Shown here piece by piece: positions 25,706 through 33,979 of a DNA stretch of 40,605 nucleotides. The translations under genes were made by a program, and so were the position numbers. Where the stretch lies: the NCBI GenBank assembly GCA_002710685.1, contig PALD01000003.1, forward strand, positions 1 through 40,605. The letters are read 5' to 3'. The notes beneath the pieces are model-generated. The model searched no databases, was not told the origin of the DNA, and saw only the letters and a list, made by a program, of their open reading frames with translations. This DNA is from Cytophagaceae bacterium (lineage in GTDB: Bacteria > Bacteroidota > Bacteroidia > Flavobacteriales > Flavobacteriaceae). Numbering within the stretch: the stretch's first letter is position 1; each line of letters opens with the position of its first letter.

Positions 25706-27442
25706 ATGAAAATGAAAAAAAGTATTATTTACATAATGTTGGCAATGACTATAGGTCTATTGGTGGGCTACTTTATTTTTGATGAGCCTTCTGATGATAC
25801 TATGGTCAAAAATGATTCAACTAAGGTGTCTAACGACCATTTTGAAGAAACAGCTAATCAAATGTGGACGTGTTCTATGCATCCTCAGATTATGCAGCCC
25901 GAACCAGGTGACTGCCCCATTTGTGGGATGGATTTAATCCCAGCAGAATCAAGTTCAGATGGACTCGCGGCCGACCAATTTAAAATGACAAAAAATGCAA
26001 TGGCCCTGGCAAATATTCAAACCAGTATAGTTGGGGATGCAGAAGGAAAAAATGGGAATATTATTTCGCTTACCGGAAAAATTGTAGAAAATGAGGAAGC
26101 AAATTCTGTTCAGGCAAGTTACTTCGACGGAAGGATAGAACGCCTCAATGTAAGTTATGAAGGACAGGAAGTCCGGAAGGGACAGCTTTTGGCAACCATA
26201 TATGCGCCCAATCTTGTCGCGGCACAACAGGAGCTTATTACAACTGCATCGCTTAAAGAAAGCCAACCGGCACTTTACAAATCTGTAAGGAGTAAATTAA
26301 AGCTTTGGAAATTATCGGAAAGCCAAATCAACAGTATTGAAGAATCGGGGAAAGTACGTGAAAATTTTCCGATTTATGCCACGGTTTCGGGAACTGTTTC
26401 CGAGAAAATGGCGGAAGAAGGCGATTACGTAAAACAGGGTCAGCCTATTTTAAAATTAAGCAACCTAAACTCTGTTTGGGCAGAGTTTGACGCCTATGAA
26501 AACCAAATTTCCCTATTTAAAAAAGGGCAAGAAATTAAAATGACTACTAATGCTTATCCCAATAAGAAATTCGATGCTAGGATATCTTTTATTGATCCGG
26601 TATTAAACACCCAGACAAGAGTGGTAACGGTAAGGGCTACAATACAAAATAATAATAACCTTTTAAAACCGGGAATGTTTGTTGCTGGAAACATAGAGGG
26701 CGTCAGTGCTTCTAAAAAACAGCAACTTATTGTTCCAGCATCTGCGGTAATGTGGACAGGAGAACGTTCGGTGGTTTATGTAAAAACCAATCCTGACGAA
26801 CCTGTTTTTGAAATGCGGGAAGTAACCATAGGGAATAGAAACGGTGAAATCTATACCATAACAAATGGTCTTGAAAATGGGGATGAAATCGTAATCAATG
26901 GTACATTTACGGTAGATGCAGCTGCGCAGTTACGTGGTAAAAAATCAATGATGAACCAAGGCGATGTTCAAGATGAAAACGCAATATCAGAAATGAAGAT
27001 GGAACTATCTCAAGAAACGCAAAAGGCGATCAAGAAAAGCTTAAAACCCTATCTGGATATGAAAGATGCATTTGTGGAAGGGAATATTGCCGGTGTTTCT
27101 GCTTCCGCTAAAACTACATTGGAGCAAATACAATTAATACCAGAAAGTGATTTGGGGAAAATGGAACAATCCCACATCTCAAAAATCAAGCAAATGCTAA
27201 TTGCTCTCAATGAAGCTGACAACATCAAAAATCAAAGAGATCATTTTGTTGTATTGAATCAAAATATGGTGCCCTTTGTAATGAATATTAAGAATATTGA
27301 TCTTCAAATATTGATTCAGAAATGTCCGATGGCCAATAATAACAAAGGCGCATTTTGGCTAAGTGCCAATAAAGAAATACGCAATCCATATTATGGAGAG
27401 CAGATGATGACTTGTGGAAGTGTTATAGACTCAATTCTATAG
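25706..27442 (+). CDS. cusB: CusB-type RND adaptor with N-terminal metal module and C-terminal DUF3347
   Basis: The periplasmic membrane-fusion subunit of a Cu/Ag RND pump, 578 residues. An N-terminal anchor helix (about 5-22) is followed by a heavy-metal-binding module (MWTCSMHPQIM, CPICGMDLIPAE, about 53-83), the adaptor core (barrel-sandwich, alpha-hairpin, beta-barrel; GQLLATIYAPNLVAAQQEL, FPIYATVSGTVSEKMAEEG, LLKPGMFVAGNIEG) to about 415, and a DUF3347 domain at about 445-578 (IQKCPMANNNKGAFWLS, IRNPYYGEQMMTCG). The extra ends recall separate chaperones fused onto the adaptor. It is nearly 15 kb away from cusA and the TolC-like gene, with no second RND pump in view, so it probably serves them. 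Two ATGs (25706, 25712) are possible starts. Confidence 0.93.
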   Translation: MKMKKSIIYIMLAMTIGLLVGYFIFDEPSDDTMVKNDSTKVSNDHFEETANQMWTCSMHPQIMQPEPGDCPICGMDLIPAESSSDGLAADQFKMTKNAMALANIQTSIVGDAEGKNGNIISLTGKIVENEEANSVQASYFDGRIERLNVSYEGQEVRKGQLLATIYAPNLVAAQQELITTASLKESQPALYKSVRSKLKLWKLSESQINSIEESGKVRENFPIYATVSGTVSEKMAEEGDYVKQGQPILKLSNLNSVWAEFDAYENQISLFKKGQEIKMTTNAYPNKKFDARISFIDPVLNTQTRVVTVRATIQNNNNLLKPGMFVAGNIEGVSASKKQQLIVPASAVMWTGERSVVYVKTNPDEPVFEMREVTIGNRNGEIYTITNGLENGDEIVINGTFTVDAAAQLRGKKSMMNQGDVQDENAISEMKMELSQETQKAIKKSLKPYLDMKDAFVEGNIAGVSASAKTTLEQIQLIPESDLGKMEQSHISKIKQMLIALNEADNIKNQRDHFVVLNQNMVPFVMNIKNIDLQILIQKCPMANNNKGAFWLSANKEIRNPYYGEQMMTCGSVIDSIL

Positions 27443-27766
27443 TTAAGATATTTAACTTTCGTGGAGTTTTATGTCTATTTTTTACTATCAAATGAAAACA
27501 TAAATTGCTTTTGGCCAAGGAAGTAACTATACTCGCAACTATTTACGACTTATCACCATTTGTCTGTGTGAACAGATCACTTGCTCACGGAAAAGATAAG
27601 TTAAATACCTAAAAAGATTAATTAAGACGAAAATAAAATCATATTGTTTTTACATCATTTCTCTATTAGTTTTTACATACGCAATCCCAACAATCTCTCC
27701 ATAAAATAGAGCCGGATAATTATTTATTCTTTGTAATTCCTTTTATTTTTTAACAAAAAACATACA
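27443..27766. other. Intergenic, no gene recognised
   Basis: AT-rich, 324 bases between cusB and the COG4705 remnant. No convincing ORF, hairpin or exact TAnnTTTG box was found. It marks the end of the metal island. Confidence 0.6.
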
Positions 27767-28077
27767 ATGGACATCAAAACTCTGGATAAGGTTGCAGAAA
27801 TCACTGCCCTATTCTGGATTATGAAAATTATCGCCACTACATTAGTCGAAATCATGGGCGATTTTATTGCTCACACCTTAGGACTTGGATACTTCGTAAG
27901 CATATTAATCACACTTGTTTTCTTTGTAGTTGTATTGAGCATTCGGCTTTTTACTAAACAATGTATACCACTTTATTTCTGATTGGTCACTATAGCAACT
28001 ACCACACTTTGACAGAAATTTCAAACTTTATGGATAGAAGTTTAGGATTAGGATATACCTATTTCAAGAGCGATTAG
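27767..28077 (+). pseudogene. COG4705-like membrane protein, decayed
   Basis: The first 71 codons (FWIMKIIATTLVEIMGDFIAHTLGLGYF ...) match the N-terminal repeat of COG4705 multi-pass membrane proteins. TGA at 27980-27982 replaces the Trp expected in the next helix (LYW-LV). The following LVTIATTTL is still in frame, and the second repeat (TEISNFMDRSLGLGYTYF) is readable only in a shifted frame, ending at TAG 28075-28077. So there is at least one nonsense change, one frameshift and a truncation: a normal protein has about 250 residues and two more helices. No active protein is expected. Confidence 0.8.
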
Positions 28078-28369
28078 AAAATAGTCAGTCTATTTTAAAC
28101 TTCGTATTAATTGCCCTAATAAATGTAAATTTTTCTTATGGCTAATCTTTATTTTGGAAAGAAATTAAATGAATCATATTTTTTCAATCTGTTGCCGTCC
28201 ATTCAACTTTTTATAATAAAACTTGAAACTTCTAGATTAGTTAAAACCATGATTTACAGGCAGACTTGAAGCTGGTACTACATCTTTACTAAAAAACAAT
28301 AGGCCATCTTTAGATTTACTTTAGAATTTCTTAAAAATTACATTAGAAGATTTTCGGTTCTTGCGTAAA
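28078..28369. other. Intergenic, AT-rich, contains one copy of a 17-bp direct repeat
   Basis: No gene recognised. The 17-bp sequence at 28309-28325 recurs after the glycosyltransferase. Otherwise nothing notable. Confidence 0.5.
28309..28325 (+). repeat. Direct repeat, left copy
   Basis: TTTAGATTTACTTTAGA, identical to 29211-29227. The pair flanks the glycosyltransferase gene, 902 bases apart start to start. Confidence 0.7.
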
Positions 28370-29215
28370 ATGAAAATTTTGAACTATAATAAATATCCTA
28401 CAATTTCTATTATTTTAAGCACTTACAATTCTGTAAAATGGCTAGAAAAAGTTCTTTGGAGCTATTCCAATCAAACCTATTTAGATTTTGAATTGATTAT
28501 TGCGGATGATGGATCTACAAAGGATACAAGCGCATTAATCGAAAACTTCTCAAGTCAGGTGCCTTTTAAAGTAATCCATTTATGGCAAGAGGATAAAGGC
28601 TTTAGAAAATGCAAAATTCTTAATAAAGCTATATTAAATTCAAATGCAGAATACATAATAATGTCAGATGGGGATTGTATAGTTAGGTCTGATTTTGTTG
28701 AAACACACAAACTTAAAAGCGAAAAAGGCTATTTCTTATCAGGAGGATATTTCAAACTTTCGTTATCTATTTCAAAAATAATTACTAAGGAAGATATTGA
28801 AAATCAAAACTGTTTTAGTACTAAATGGCTATTAGAAAGAGGTCTTAAAAAAAATTTCAAAATAAATAAACTAAACTCCAGAGGATTAAAACAATATTTA
28901 CTCAACACAGTCACGCCTACAAAAGCCACTTGGAATGGTCATAACTCATCCGGATGGAAATCTGATATAATTGATATTAATGGGTTTAACGAAAAAATGA
29001 AATATGGCGGAGAAGATAGAGAGTTTGGAGAACGTTTATTAAATAAAGGCATTAAATCAAAACAGATAAGATATAGTGCTATTTGTTTACATCTTGATCA
29101 TTCAAGAAGCTATATAAACGATGTTGATTTGACAAATAATAATAACATAAGGAAAGAAACCAGAAATAAAAATATTGTTCGAACTCCCTATGGTTTAGAC
29201 AGATATAAAATTTAG
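28370..29215 (+). CDS. Family 2 glycosyltransferase
   Basis: A 281-residue cytosolic GT-A glycosyltransferase. The Rossmann start ISIILSTYNS, DDGST (UDP-sugar binding, about 48-52) and MSDGDC (DxD-like metal motif, about 103-108) are present. The C-terminal third has the galactosyltransferase-like GFNEKMKYGGEDREFGERLLNKG, typical of the Glyco_transf_7C region. It likely adds a sugar to a polysaccharide or glycan, but donor and acceptor are unknown. ATG 28370 is preferred over the upstream TTG 28361. The gene is notably AT-rich, and the direct repeat overlaps its stop, which suggests a transferred cassette. No other glycan genes are adjacent. Confidence 0.9.
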   Translation: MKILNYNKYPTISIILSTYNSVKWLEKVLWSYSNQTYLDFELIIADDGSTKDTSALIENFSSQVPFKVIHLWQEDKGFRKCKILNKAILNSNAEYIIMSDGDCIVRSDFVETHKLKSEKGYFLSGGYFKLSLSISKIITKEDIENQNCFSTKWLLERGLKKNFKINKLNSRGLKQYLLNTVTPTKATWNGHNSSGWKSDIIDINGFNEKMKYGGEDREFGERLLNKGIKSKQIRYSAICLHLDHSRSYINDVDLTNNNNIRKETRNKNIVRTPYGLDRYKI

Positions 29216-29227
29216 ATTTACTTTAGA
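29211..29227 (+). repeat. Direct repeat, right copy
   Basis: Identical to 28309-28325; it overlaps the glycosyltransferase stop codon (TAG 29213-29215). Confidence 0.7.
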
Positions 29228-29326
29228 TTGTCTTTAATTTTTATAAAGATTCTCTTTTGAACTTTGAAATGCTTAACATAAGGTATTCTTATAGAAGACA
29301 TTTACTTGTATGAATAAATAAACTAA

Positions 29327-29914
29327 ATGCCCATCTATTTGAAAAATTTGACATCATCGATTGTAATGATTACAATCGTTTTCACACTTGTTTTTTGTCC
29401 ATACGCGTCTGCTCAAGATACGGATGAAAGCAGAGCGAAAATAGGGACTACCCAAAAAATTGGTGATTTAATCCTGTTTGTTTTTCCTGTAGCAACCGTA
29501 GGAACAAGTCTTATTATTGAAGATGAAAAAGGAGCATTACAATTTACTAAAGGGTTGTTACTCACAACGGTGGTTACGTATGGTTTAAAATTGAGCATAA
29601 ACAAACCGCGCCCAGACAACAGTAACGACAATGCTTTTCCATCAGGTCATACTTCTGCGGTGTTTCATAGTGCGGGGTATGTGCATAGACGCTATGGTTT
29701 CAAATATAGTATTCCAGCCTATGCTTTGGCAGGTTTTACGGCTGCAAGTAGAATAGATTCAAAAAAGCACGACATTCTTGATATTCTAGCTGGTACTGTC
29801 ATAGGCTTGGGAAGTAATCTACTCTTTACGACAGATTACCAACAAGAACATATGGAACTGACATATAGTAGTTATGAAGGTGATTATATGATAGGTTTTA
29901 GGTGCAAATTCTGA
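29327..29914 (+). CDS. PAP2-family phosphatase (first copy)
   Basis: A 195-residue membrane or exported protein with an N-terminal signal or anchor (about 10-28, ending YASAQD). The three PAP2 phosphatase motifs are complete: KLSINKPRP (C1), PSGHTSAVF (C2) and SRIDSKKHDILD (C3), with catalytic His in C2 and C3. Such enzymes dephosphorylate lipid phosphates, for example undecaprenyl pyrophosphate, or lipid A in the periplasm. The substrate cannot be told from sequence. The next gene is a second PAP2 in the same direction, 51 bases downstream. Confidence 0.9.
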   Translation: MPIYLKNLTSSIVMITIVFTLVFCPYASAQDTDESRAKIGTTQKIGDLILFVFPVATVGTSLIIEDEKGALQFTKGLLLTTVVTYGLKLSINKPRPDNSNDNAFPSGHTSAVFHSAGYVHRRYGFKYSIPAYALAGFTAASRIDSKKHDILDILAGTVIGLGSNLLFTTDYQQEHMELTYSSYEGDYMIGFRCKF

Positions 29915-29965
29915 CATTAATGATAATAGTGAAAGTAACAGATAAAAGAAATATCCTTGATAGAC

Positions 29966-30682
29966 ATGAAAACGATTAACCTATTTATTTTATCTCTTCT
30001 TTTATTTAATACTAATATAAATGGTCAGCATATAATTGCCGATACTATTCAGAAAAAAGAAAATTGGAAAAAGTTTATTGTACCAACAGCTCTTACAGGA
30101 ACGGCCTTATTATTAAATAATAGTAAACTCGAAAAGGATTTGCAGGAAAAACTAGGCGGTCATGCATTCACGAACATAGATGATTATACCAGATTTTTAC
30201 CCGCTGCTCAAATGTATATCGCAGATATTGCTGGTGTAACATCTCAAAATCATTGGTTTGATCAGACCAAAAATCTCGGAATATCATTACTGCTCACAGA
30301 TCTTGTTACAACAAGGTTTAAACGTAGTATAGATAAAAAAAGACCTAGCGGTTCAAATAATAATGCATTTCCTTCTGCTCACAGCTCTTATGCATTTACA
30401 ACTGCAACAGTAATCTATGAAGAGTATAAGGATTCTAACCGAATATTTGCGTATAGCGGTTATGGATTCGCTATTGCTACGGCAGGTTTACGAGTAGCCA
30501 AGAATGCCCACTTTGTATCTGATGTCTTGTTAGGTGCAGGGATTGGGATAGGTATTGTAAAAATGGTTTATCTATTAGATCATCTCTTAGCTTGGAATCC
30601 CTTTTTAAAAATGGATAACGTAGTAATTGTGCCATCAGTAGGATACAAAAGTTATGGTCTTGCCAGTAGGATAATATTTTAA
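29966..30682 (+). CDS. PAP2-family phosphatase (second copy)
   Basis: A 238-residue exported PAP2 protein with signal peptide (LFILSLLLFNTNINGQ). Motifs: KRSIDKKRP (C1), PSAHSSYAF (C2) and GLRVAKNAHFVSD (C3). C2 has Ala where PSGH usually has Gly, and C3 has LR in place of SR. Length is near normal for the family. ATG 29966 is chosen over TTG 29957 because it gives a compact signal peptide. It is followed after 2 bases by the HD gene, implying an operon. A divergent paralogue of the preceding gene. Confidence 0.88.
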   Translation: MKTINLFILSLLLFNTNINGQHIIADTIQKKENWKKFIVPTALTGTALLLNNSKLEKDLQEKLGGHAFTNIDDYTRFLPAAQMYIADIAGVTSQNHWFDQTKNLGISLLLTDLVTTRFKRSIDKKRPSGSNNNAFPSAHSSYAFTTATVIYEEYKDSNRIFAYSGYGFAIATAGLRVAKNAHFVSDVLLGAGIGIGIVKMVYLLDHLLAWNPFLKMDNVVIVPSVGYKSYGLASRIIF

Positions 30683-30684
30683 AA

Positions 30685-31281
30685 ATGAAGAATGAAGTTT
30701 TAATTGGGAAAGTAAGAATTTACTGTAAAGAAAAATTACAATCCAGTAGATGTAAAGACTTCCCTTTTCATAATTGGCGACACACCGAAGATGTCGTGAG
30801 CAATTCTAAGTTAATTTCTACTAATGAAAAGCTCACAGAAAAAACTGTAGAAGAAATAATCATTGCATCCTACTTCCATGATATAGGGAATATAATAACT
30901 TATGTAGGCCACGAAAAAGTAAGTTGTGCATATGCCCAGGAATTCTTGACAAATGAAGGATACTCAGAAAAAGGCATTATGAATGTTATAAATAACATCA
31001 AAGCAACTGAAATACCTCAACATCCAAAAACAATATCACAAAAAGTAATTTGCGATTCGGATCTCGCCCATTTAGGAAGTAAAAAATTCAGTTTTAAAAA
31101 TGGAAATCTTCGAAAGGAATGGGAAAAATATAATAATTTAACCTTTACTAATGAGCAATGGGCCGCAATGAATATTAATTTTTTGGATAACCATTCCTAT
31201 CATACGGATTTTGCCAAAAAGTACTATTCAGAACAAAAGGTCAAAAATATTGAAATGTTGAAAGAGTATTTGTCTGATTGA
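30685..31281 (+). CDS. HD-domain phosphohydrolase
   Basis: A 198-residue cytosolic protein with an HD-domain metal site: NWRHTEDVV (first His), YFHDIGN (HD pair, about 73-74) and the later CDSDLAHLG (final Asp). HD proteins hydrolyse nucleotides or phosphate esters. No second domain is attached. It starts 2 bases after the second PAP2 gene, so it may be part of a phosphate-ester or lipid pathway. The exact substrate is unknown. Confidence 0.85.
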   Translation: MKNEVLIGKVRIYCKEKLQSSRCKDFPFHNWRHTEDVVSNSKLISTNEKLTEKTVEEIIIASYFHDIGNIITYVGHEKVSCAYAQEFLTNEGYSEKGIMNVINNIKATEIPQHPKTISQKVICDSDLAHLGSKKFSFKNGNLRKEWEKYNNLTFTNEQWAAMNINFLDNHSYHTDFAKKYYSEQKVKNIEMLKEYLSD

Positions 31282-31841
31282 TCATTCACTTACCAATACT
31301 TTTTTACCTTATAGGTTTAAAAGAATAGTTTTAGCTACAACAAACAATTATTAATTATTCTTTCATTATTAATAATATTATAAAAAGTAAAGCGAGTCAT
31401 CTTTGGACGTATTGTTATTTTAAAAAAAACTGTAAATAATATAAGGTAATTAGATCTCAATAATATTTCTCTAAATTCTAAAATTAATATTTATTTTTCC
31501 GGAATTTCTTTAATTTTGTATAGAGAATAAGCAATTGGAACCAAGCAGGAATTTTTGTTGGTCAATGAGTTAATTGTCATTTTTTTAAGGAAAATCTTTT
31601 ATTACTCGATGTCCCAACTCTATTTGAAAATGGATTAAAGTTTCCCAGTTTGATGTTGACCCCCAAAAAAATAGTTGGAATATTACACTCTTTAATAATT
31701 GCAAATGACTTCGTTCTGTTAAACTCTCTTTTATAAATTAAAACATCTGCAAAGCCTCCTTTTATAAATACAGAATTATTAGTCACCAATTCATGCTAAG
31801 AACCCATAACCTTTCATAGCTTTAATACAAAGCTTTCGGAA
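31282..31841. other. Long AT-rich intergenic region
   Basis: 560 bases with no convincing gene. TAATTTTG at 31511-31518 fits the -7 consensus but has no -33 partner. A minus-strand frame at 31577-31789 has no recognisable family and is probably chance. The region separates the HD gene from the mobile-element regulator. Confidence 0.55.
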
Positions 31842-32675
31842 TTGGATTTAAAAACACTTCATCGGCATTTCAATATTTCTCTTGAGCAAATTATATCTCA
31901 AGACATGGATTTGCTTAGCACGGCTAATCATTGCTTAGAATTGTGTGCCCAGTTTCTTGATTTCCTTAAAATTCAAATCTTAGAAAATGGTTTTAAAAAC
32001 AACAGGGAAGAAATACAGTTCTTCAAATCAATTAAGCAAGCACCACTTTCCAATTACTTTTATTACAAGTCTTTAAAATTGTTTTTGACTGAAAAACCAA
32101 GGGCTTTGAAAAAGTCCAAAATTAAGTTTGTGGAAAAGAAACTTAAAAATCTAAATCATTTTTTTCAAAGTAATATTGATTTCTGCCAATATATCGACTG
32201 CAACCAACATTATTTGGACAGTTATTACTTTATCAGGATCAAAATGAATACACCACAATCTATCCAATACCATAATTTACTTGAACCATCTTTTCATTCT
32301 CCAAAGGATAGTTTATTAGCTCAATACACCGCGAATAAAAAATTAGTATATTTCTATGAAGAAAGGTTAGAAAGGATAAAAAATGATGAAGTTTTAGGTA
32401 GTAACACACATTATAATGCGGATATACTTTCTTGGTCCTCATCAAAGACAGATTTGGTTGAATTAATTTACGCCCTCTATCACAGTAAAGTAATTAATGG
32501 GGGAAAAACAGATATCATCTCAATATCAAGAATTTTTGAAAAGGTATTTAATATTGAACTTGGAGAAATTTATAAAACCTATTCCGAAATTAAAGAGCGT
32601 AAAAAAAGTAGAACAAAATTCTTGGATGAAATCTCACACGATCTTCAAAGGGAGATACTACGTTCTGAAAGCTAA
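31842..32675 (+). CDS. RteC-domain protein (mobile-element excision regulator family)
   Basis: A 277-residue cytosolic protein matching RteC, the CTnDOT protein that activates excision genes. Family segments are present: EEIQFFKSIKQAPLSNYFYYKSL, NQHYLDSYYFIR, and the C-terminal winged-helix-like part with KTDLVELIYALYHSKVINGG and IFEKVFNIELGEIYKTYSEIKERK. The start is uncertain: TTG 31842 is used here; no ATG is near, and an in-frame stop lies 45 bases upstream. It is tail-to-tail with the HlyD gene, overlapping by 4 bases. It suggests that the neighbourhood belongs, or belonged, to an integrative element, although no integrase is in view. Confidence 0.85.
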   Translation: MDLKTLHRHFNISLEQIISQDMDLLSTANHCLELCAQFLDFLKIQILENGFKNNREEIQFFKSIKQAPLSNYFYYKSLKLFLTEKPRALKKSKIKFVEKKLKNLNHFFQSNIDFCQYIDCNQHYLDSYYFIRIKMNTPQSIQYHNLLEPSFHSPKDSLLAQYTANKKLVYFYEERLERIKNDEVLGSNTHYNADILSWSSSKTDLVELIYALYHSKVINGGKTDIISISRIFEKVFNIELGEIYKTYSEIKERKKSRTKFLDEISHDLQREILRSES

Positions 32676-33979
32676 TTAATTCTTTTTATTCTGAGTTTAT
32701 CTAGAAAAGATTGAGCTAAACTTTTTCTTTCAACAATTATGTCTATGTTAGTTGCTTGAAAAGGATTGTATGGTATCAACTTATTTAGAGTAGTTCTCAA
32801 CTCAGTACCCATATCTGCCAAAAGCAAATATTTTCCATTTTCGTCAGGAACTTCACTTATGGAAATCACCTCTCCAATGGCATAACCAAATTTTTGAGCA
32901 GGATATTTTGTAATATCTAAACGGACTGACTGATTCTCCTTAATATTTCCAGAAAATTGAGGTTCAATAAAAGCTTCGGCTATAATTCTTTGATTTGATA
33001 AGGGTAGTACATAAAAAATAGACTGTCCCTTTAATACTTGATCATTTACTGCCCATCTTTTGGTATATGCAACATACCCTTTGGTATTGCTTTTAAAAAG
33101 AAACTGGGATTCCCAATCAGTAATGGCAGAAGTCAATTGATCAAATTTTCGTTTAAGAGTATTAAGCTTATGAAGTTTTGATATCTGATTGTTAAATCCA
33201 GCATCTGATGAAAACTGATTAGTATTATATACTTCGTTTTCCAATGCTGTGATTTCTTCTAGGCTAATTTTTAGCTGTTTGCGTATTTCTACCGTTGCTA
33301 TTTGAGTTCTTTCAAATTCTACATTAGAAACCACTCCCTTATCCAATAAGATTTTATTCCTCTTTTCATTCTCACTAGTCAATTGGAGTTCTCTATTTAG
33401 TAGGTTTACTTGTTCTTGTAACAAACTTATTCTCCTATGAATCCCCTTTTCTAATTGTTTAGAAGTATTGATTCTTTTAATAAATGGATTTAGGCCATAC
33501 TCTAAATGATAATCAATATAAGCGCTCTCAAAATTTTCATAGGCTACTGCAATGGAACCCAATTCTGAGAAGTTTAAGGAGTCAATAGGAAAAGAAAATT
33601 TAAAACTGGGATTCTTCATTTCATCTATATTGATCAGCTTAAGGACTTCTTTTAATAATAAGACCTGTTCATATTCTGCGCTGTTAGCTAATAGTGCCAG
33701 ATGGGTTCCTGCATTTACCTGCGAATCATTACTGACCAAGAGATGGGAAATTCTACCATTGTTCTGAGCAATGATTCTTTGCGGTGGAATGGCTGTTGTT
33801 AATTGAGCAATACCACTAACTTTTGCTGGAAATTCAATAACGAAGGACAAAATTAATATGACAAAAAAAATGAATCCCGCCCAAAATATTCCCTGCCGTA
33901 AAAAGCCGTTAGGCATAGCTGTTAAGATATCTTGAACTTCTTCACTTCTTAATTCTATTTCATTATTAGTATTTTTCAT
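32672..33979 (-). CDS. HlyD-family adaptor of a peptide exporter
   Basis: A 435-residue periplasmic adaptor anchored by one helix (about 31-49). It has a lipoyl-like half (IAQNNGRISHLLVSNDSQV), a long coiled-coil (about 165-280) and the second lipoyl half (FLFKSNTKGYVAYTKRWAVNDQV) with a beta-barrel domain. This is the layout of bacteriocin-type HlyD proteins that pair with C39-ABC exporters. Its start ATG overlaps the ABC stop by one base (TAATG), so the two are co-translated. It would link the exporter to an outer-membrane channel such as TolC, none of which is in this cluster. Confidence 0.9.
   Translation of the reverse strand: MKNTNNEIELRSEEVQDILTAMPNGFLRQGIFWAGFIFFVILILSFVIEFPAKVSGIAQLTTAIPPQRIIAQNNGRISHLLVSNDSQVNAGTHLALLANSAEYEQVLLLKEVLKLINIDEMKNPSFKFSFPIDSLNFSELGSIAVAYENFESAYIDYHLEYGLNPFIKRINTSKQLEKGIHRRISLLQEQVNLLNRELQLTSENEKRNKILLDKGVVSNVEFERTQIATVEIRKQLKISLEEITALENEVYNTNQFSSDAGFNNQISKLHKLNTLKRKFDQLTSAITDWESQFLFKSNTKGYVAYTKRWAVNDQVLKGQSIFYVLPLSNQRIIAEAFIEPQFSGNIKENQSVRLDITKYPAQKFGYAIGEVISISEVPDENGKYLLLADMGTELRTTLNKLIPYNPFQATNIDIIVERKSLAQSFLDKLRIKRIN

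Noticed and set aside
27660..27740. Minus-strand protein-like fragment (ALFYGEIVGIAYVKTNREMM)
   Set aside because: Only about 30 codons, no start, no second fragment nearby; could be chance.
31577..31789. Minus-strand 70-residue ORF in the gap before rteC
   Set aside because: No recognisable family, no supporting neighbour, and its start and end fall in AT-rich non-coding DNA; probably chance.
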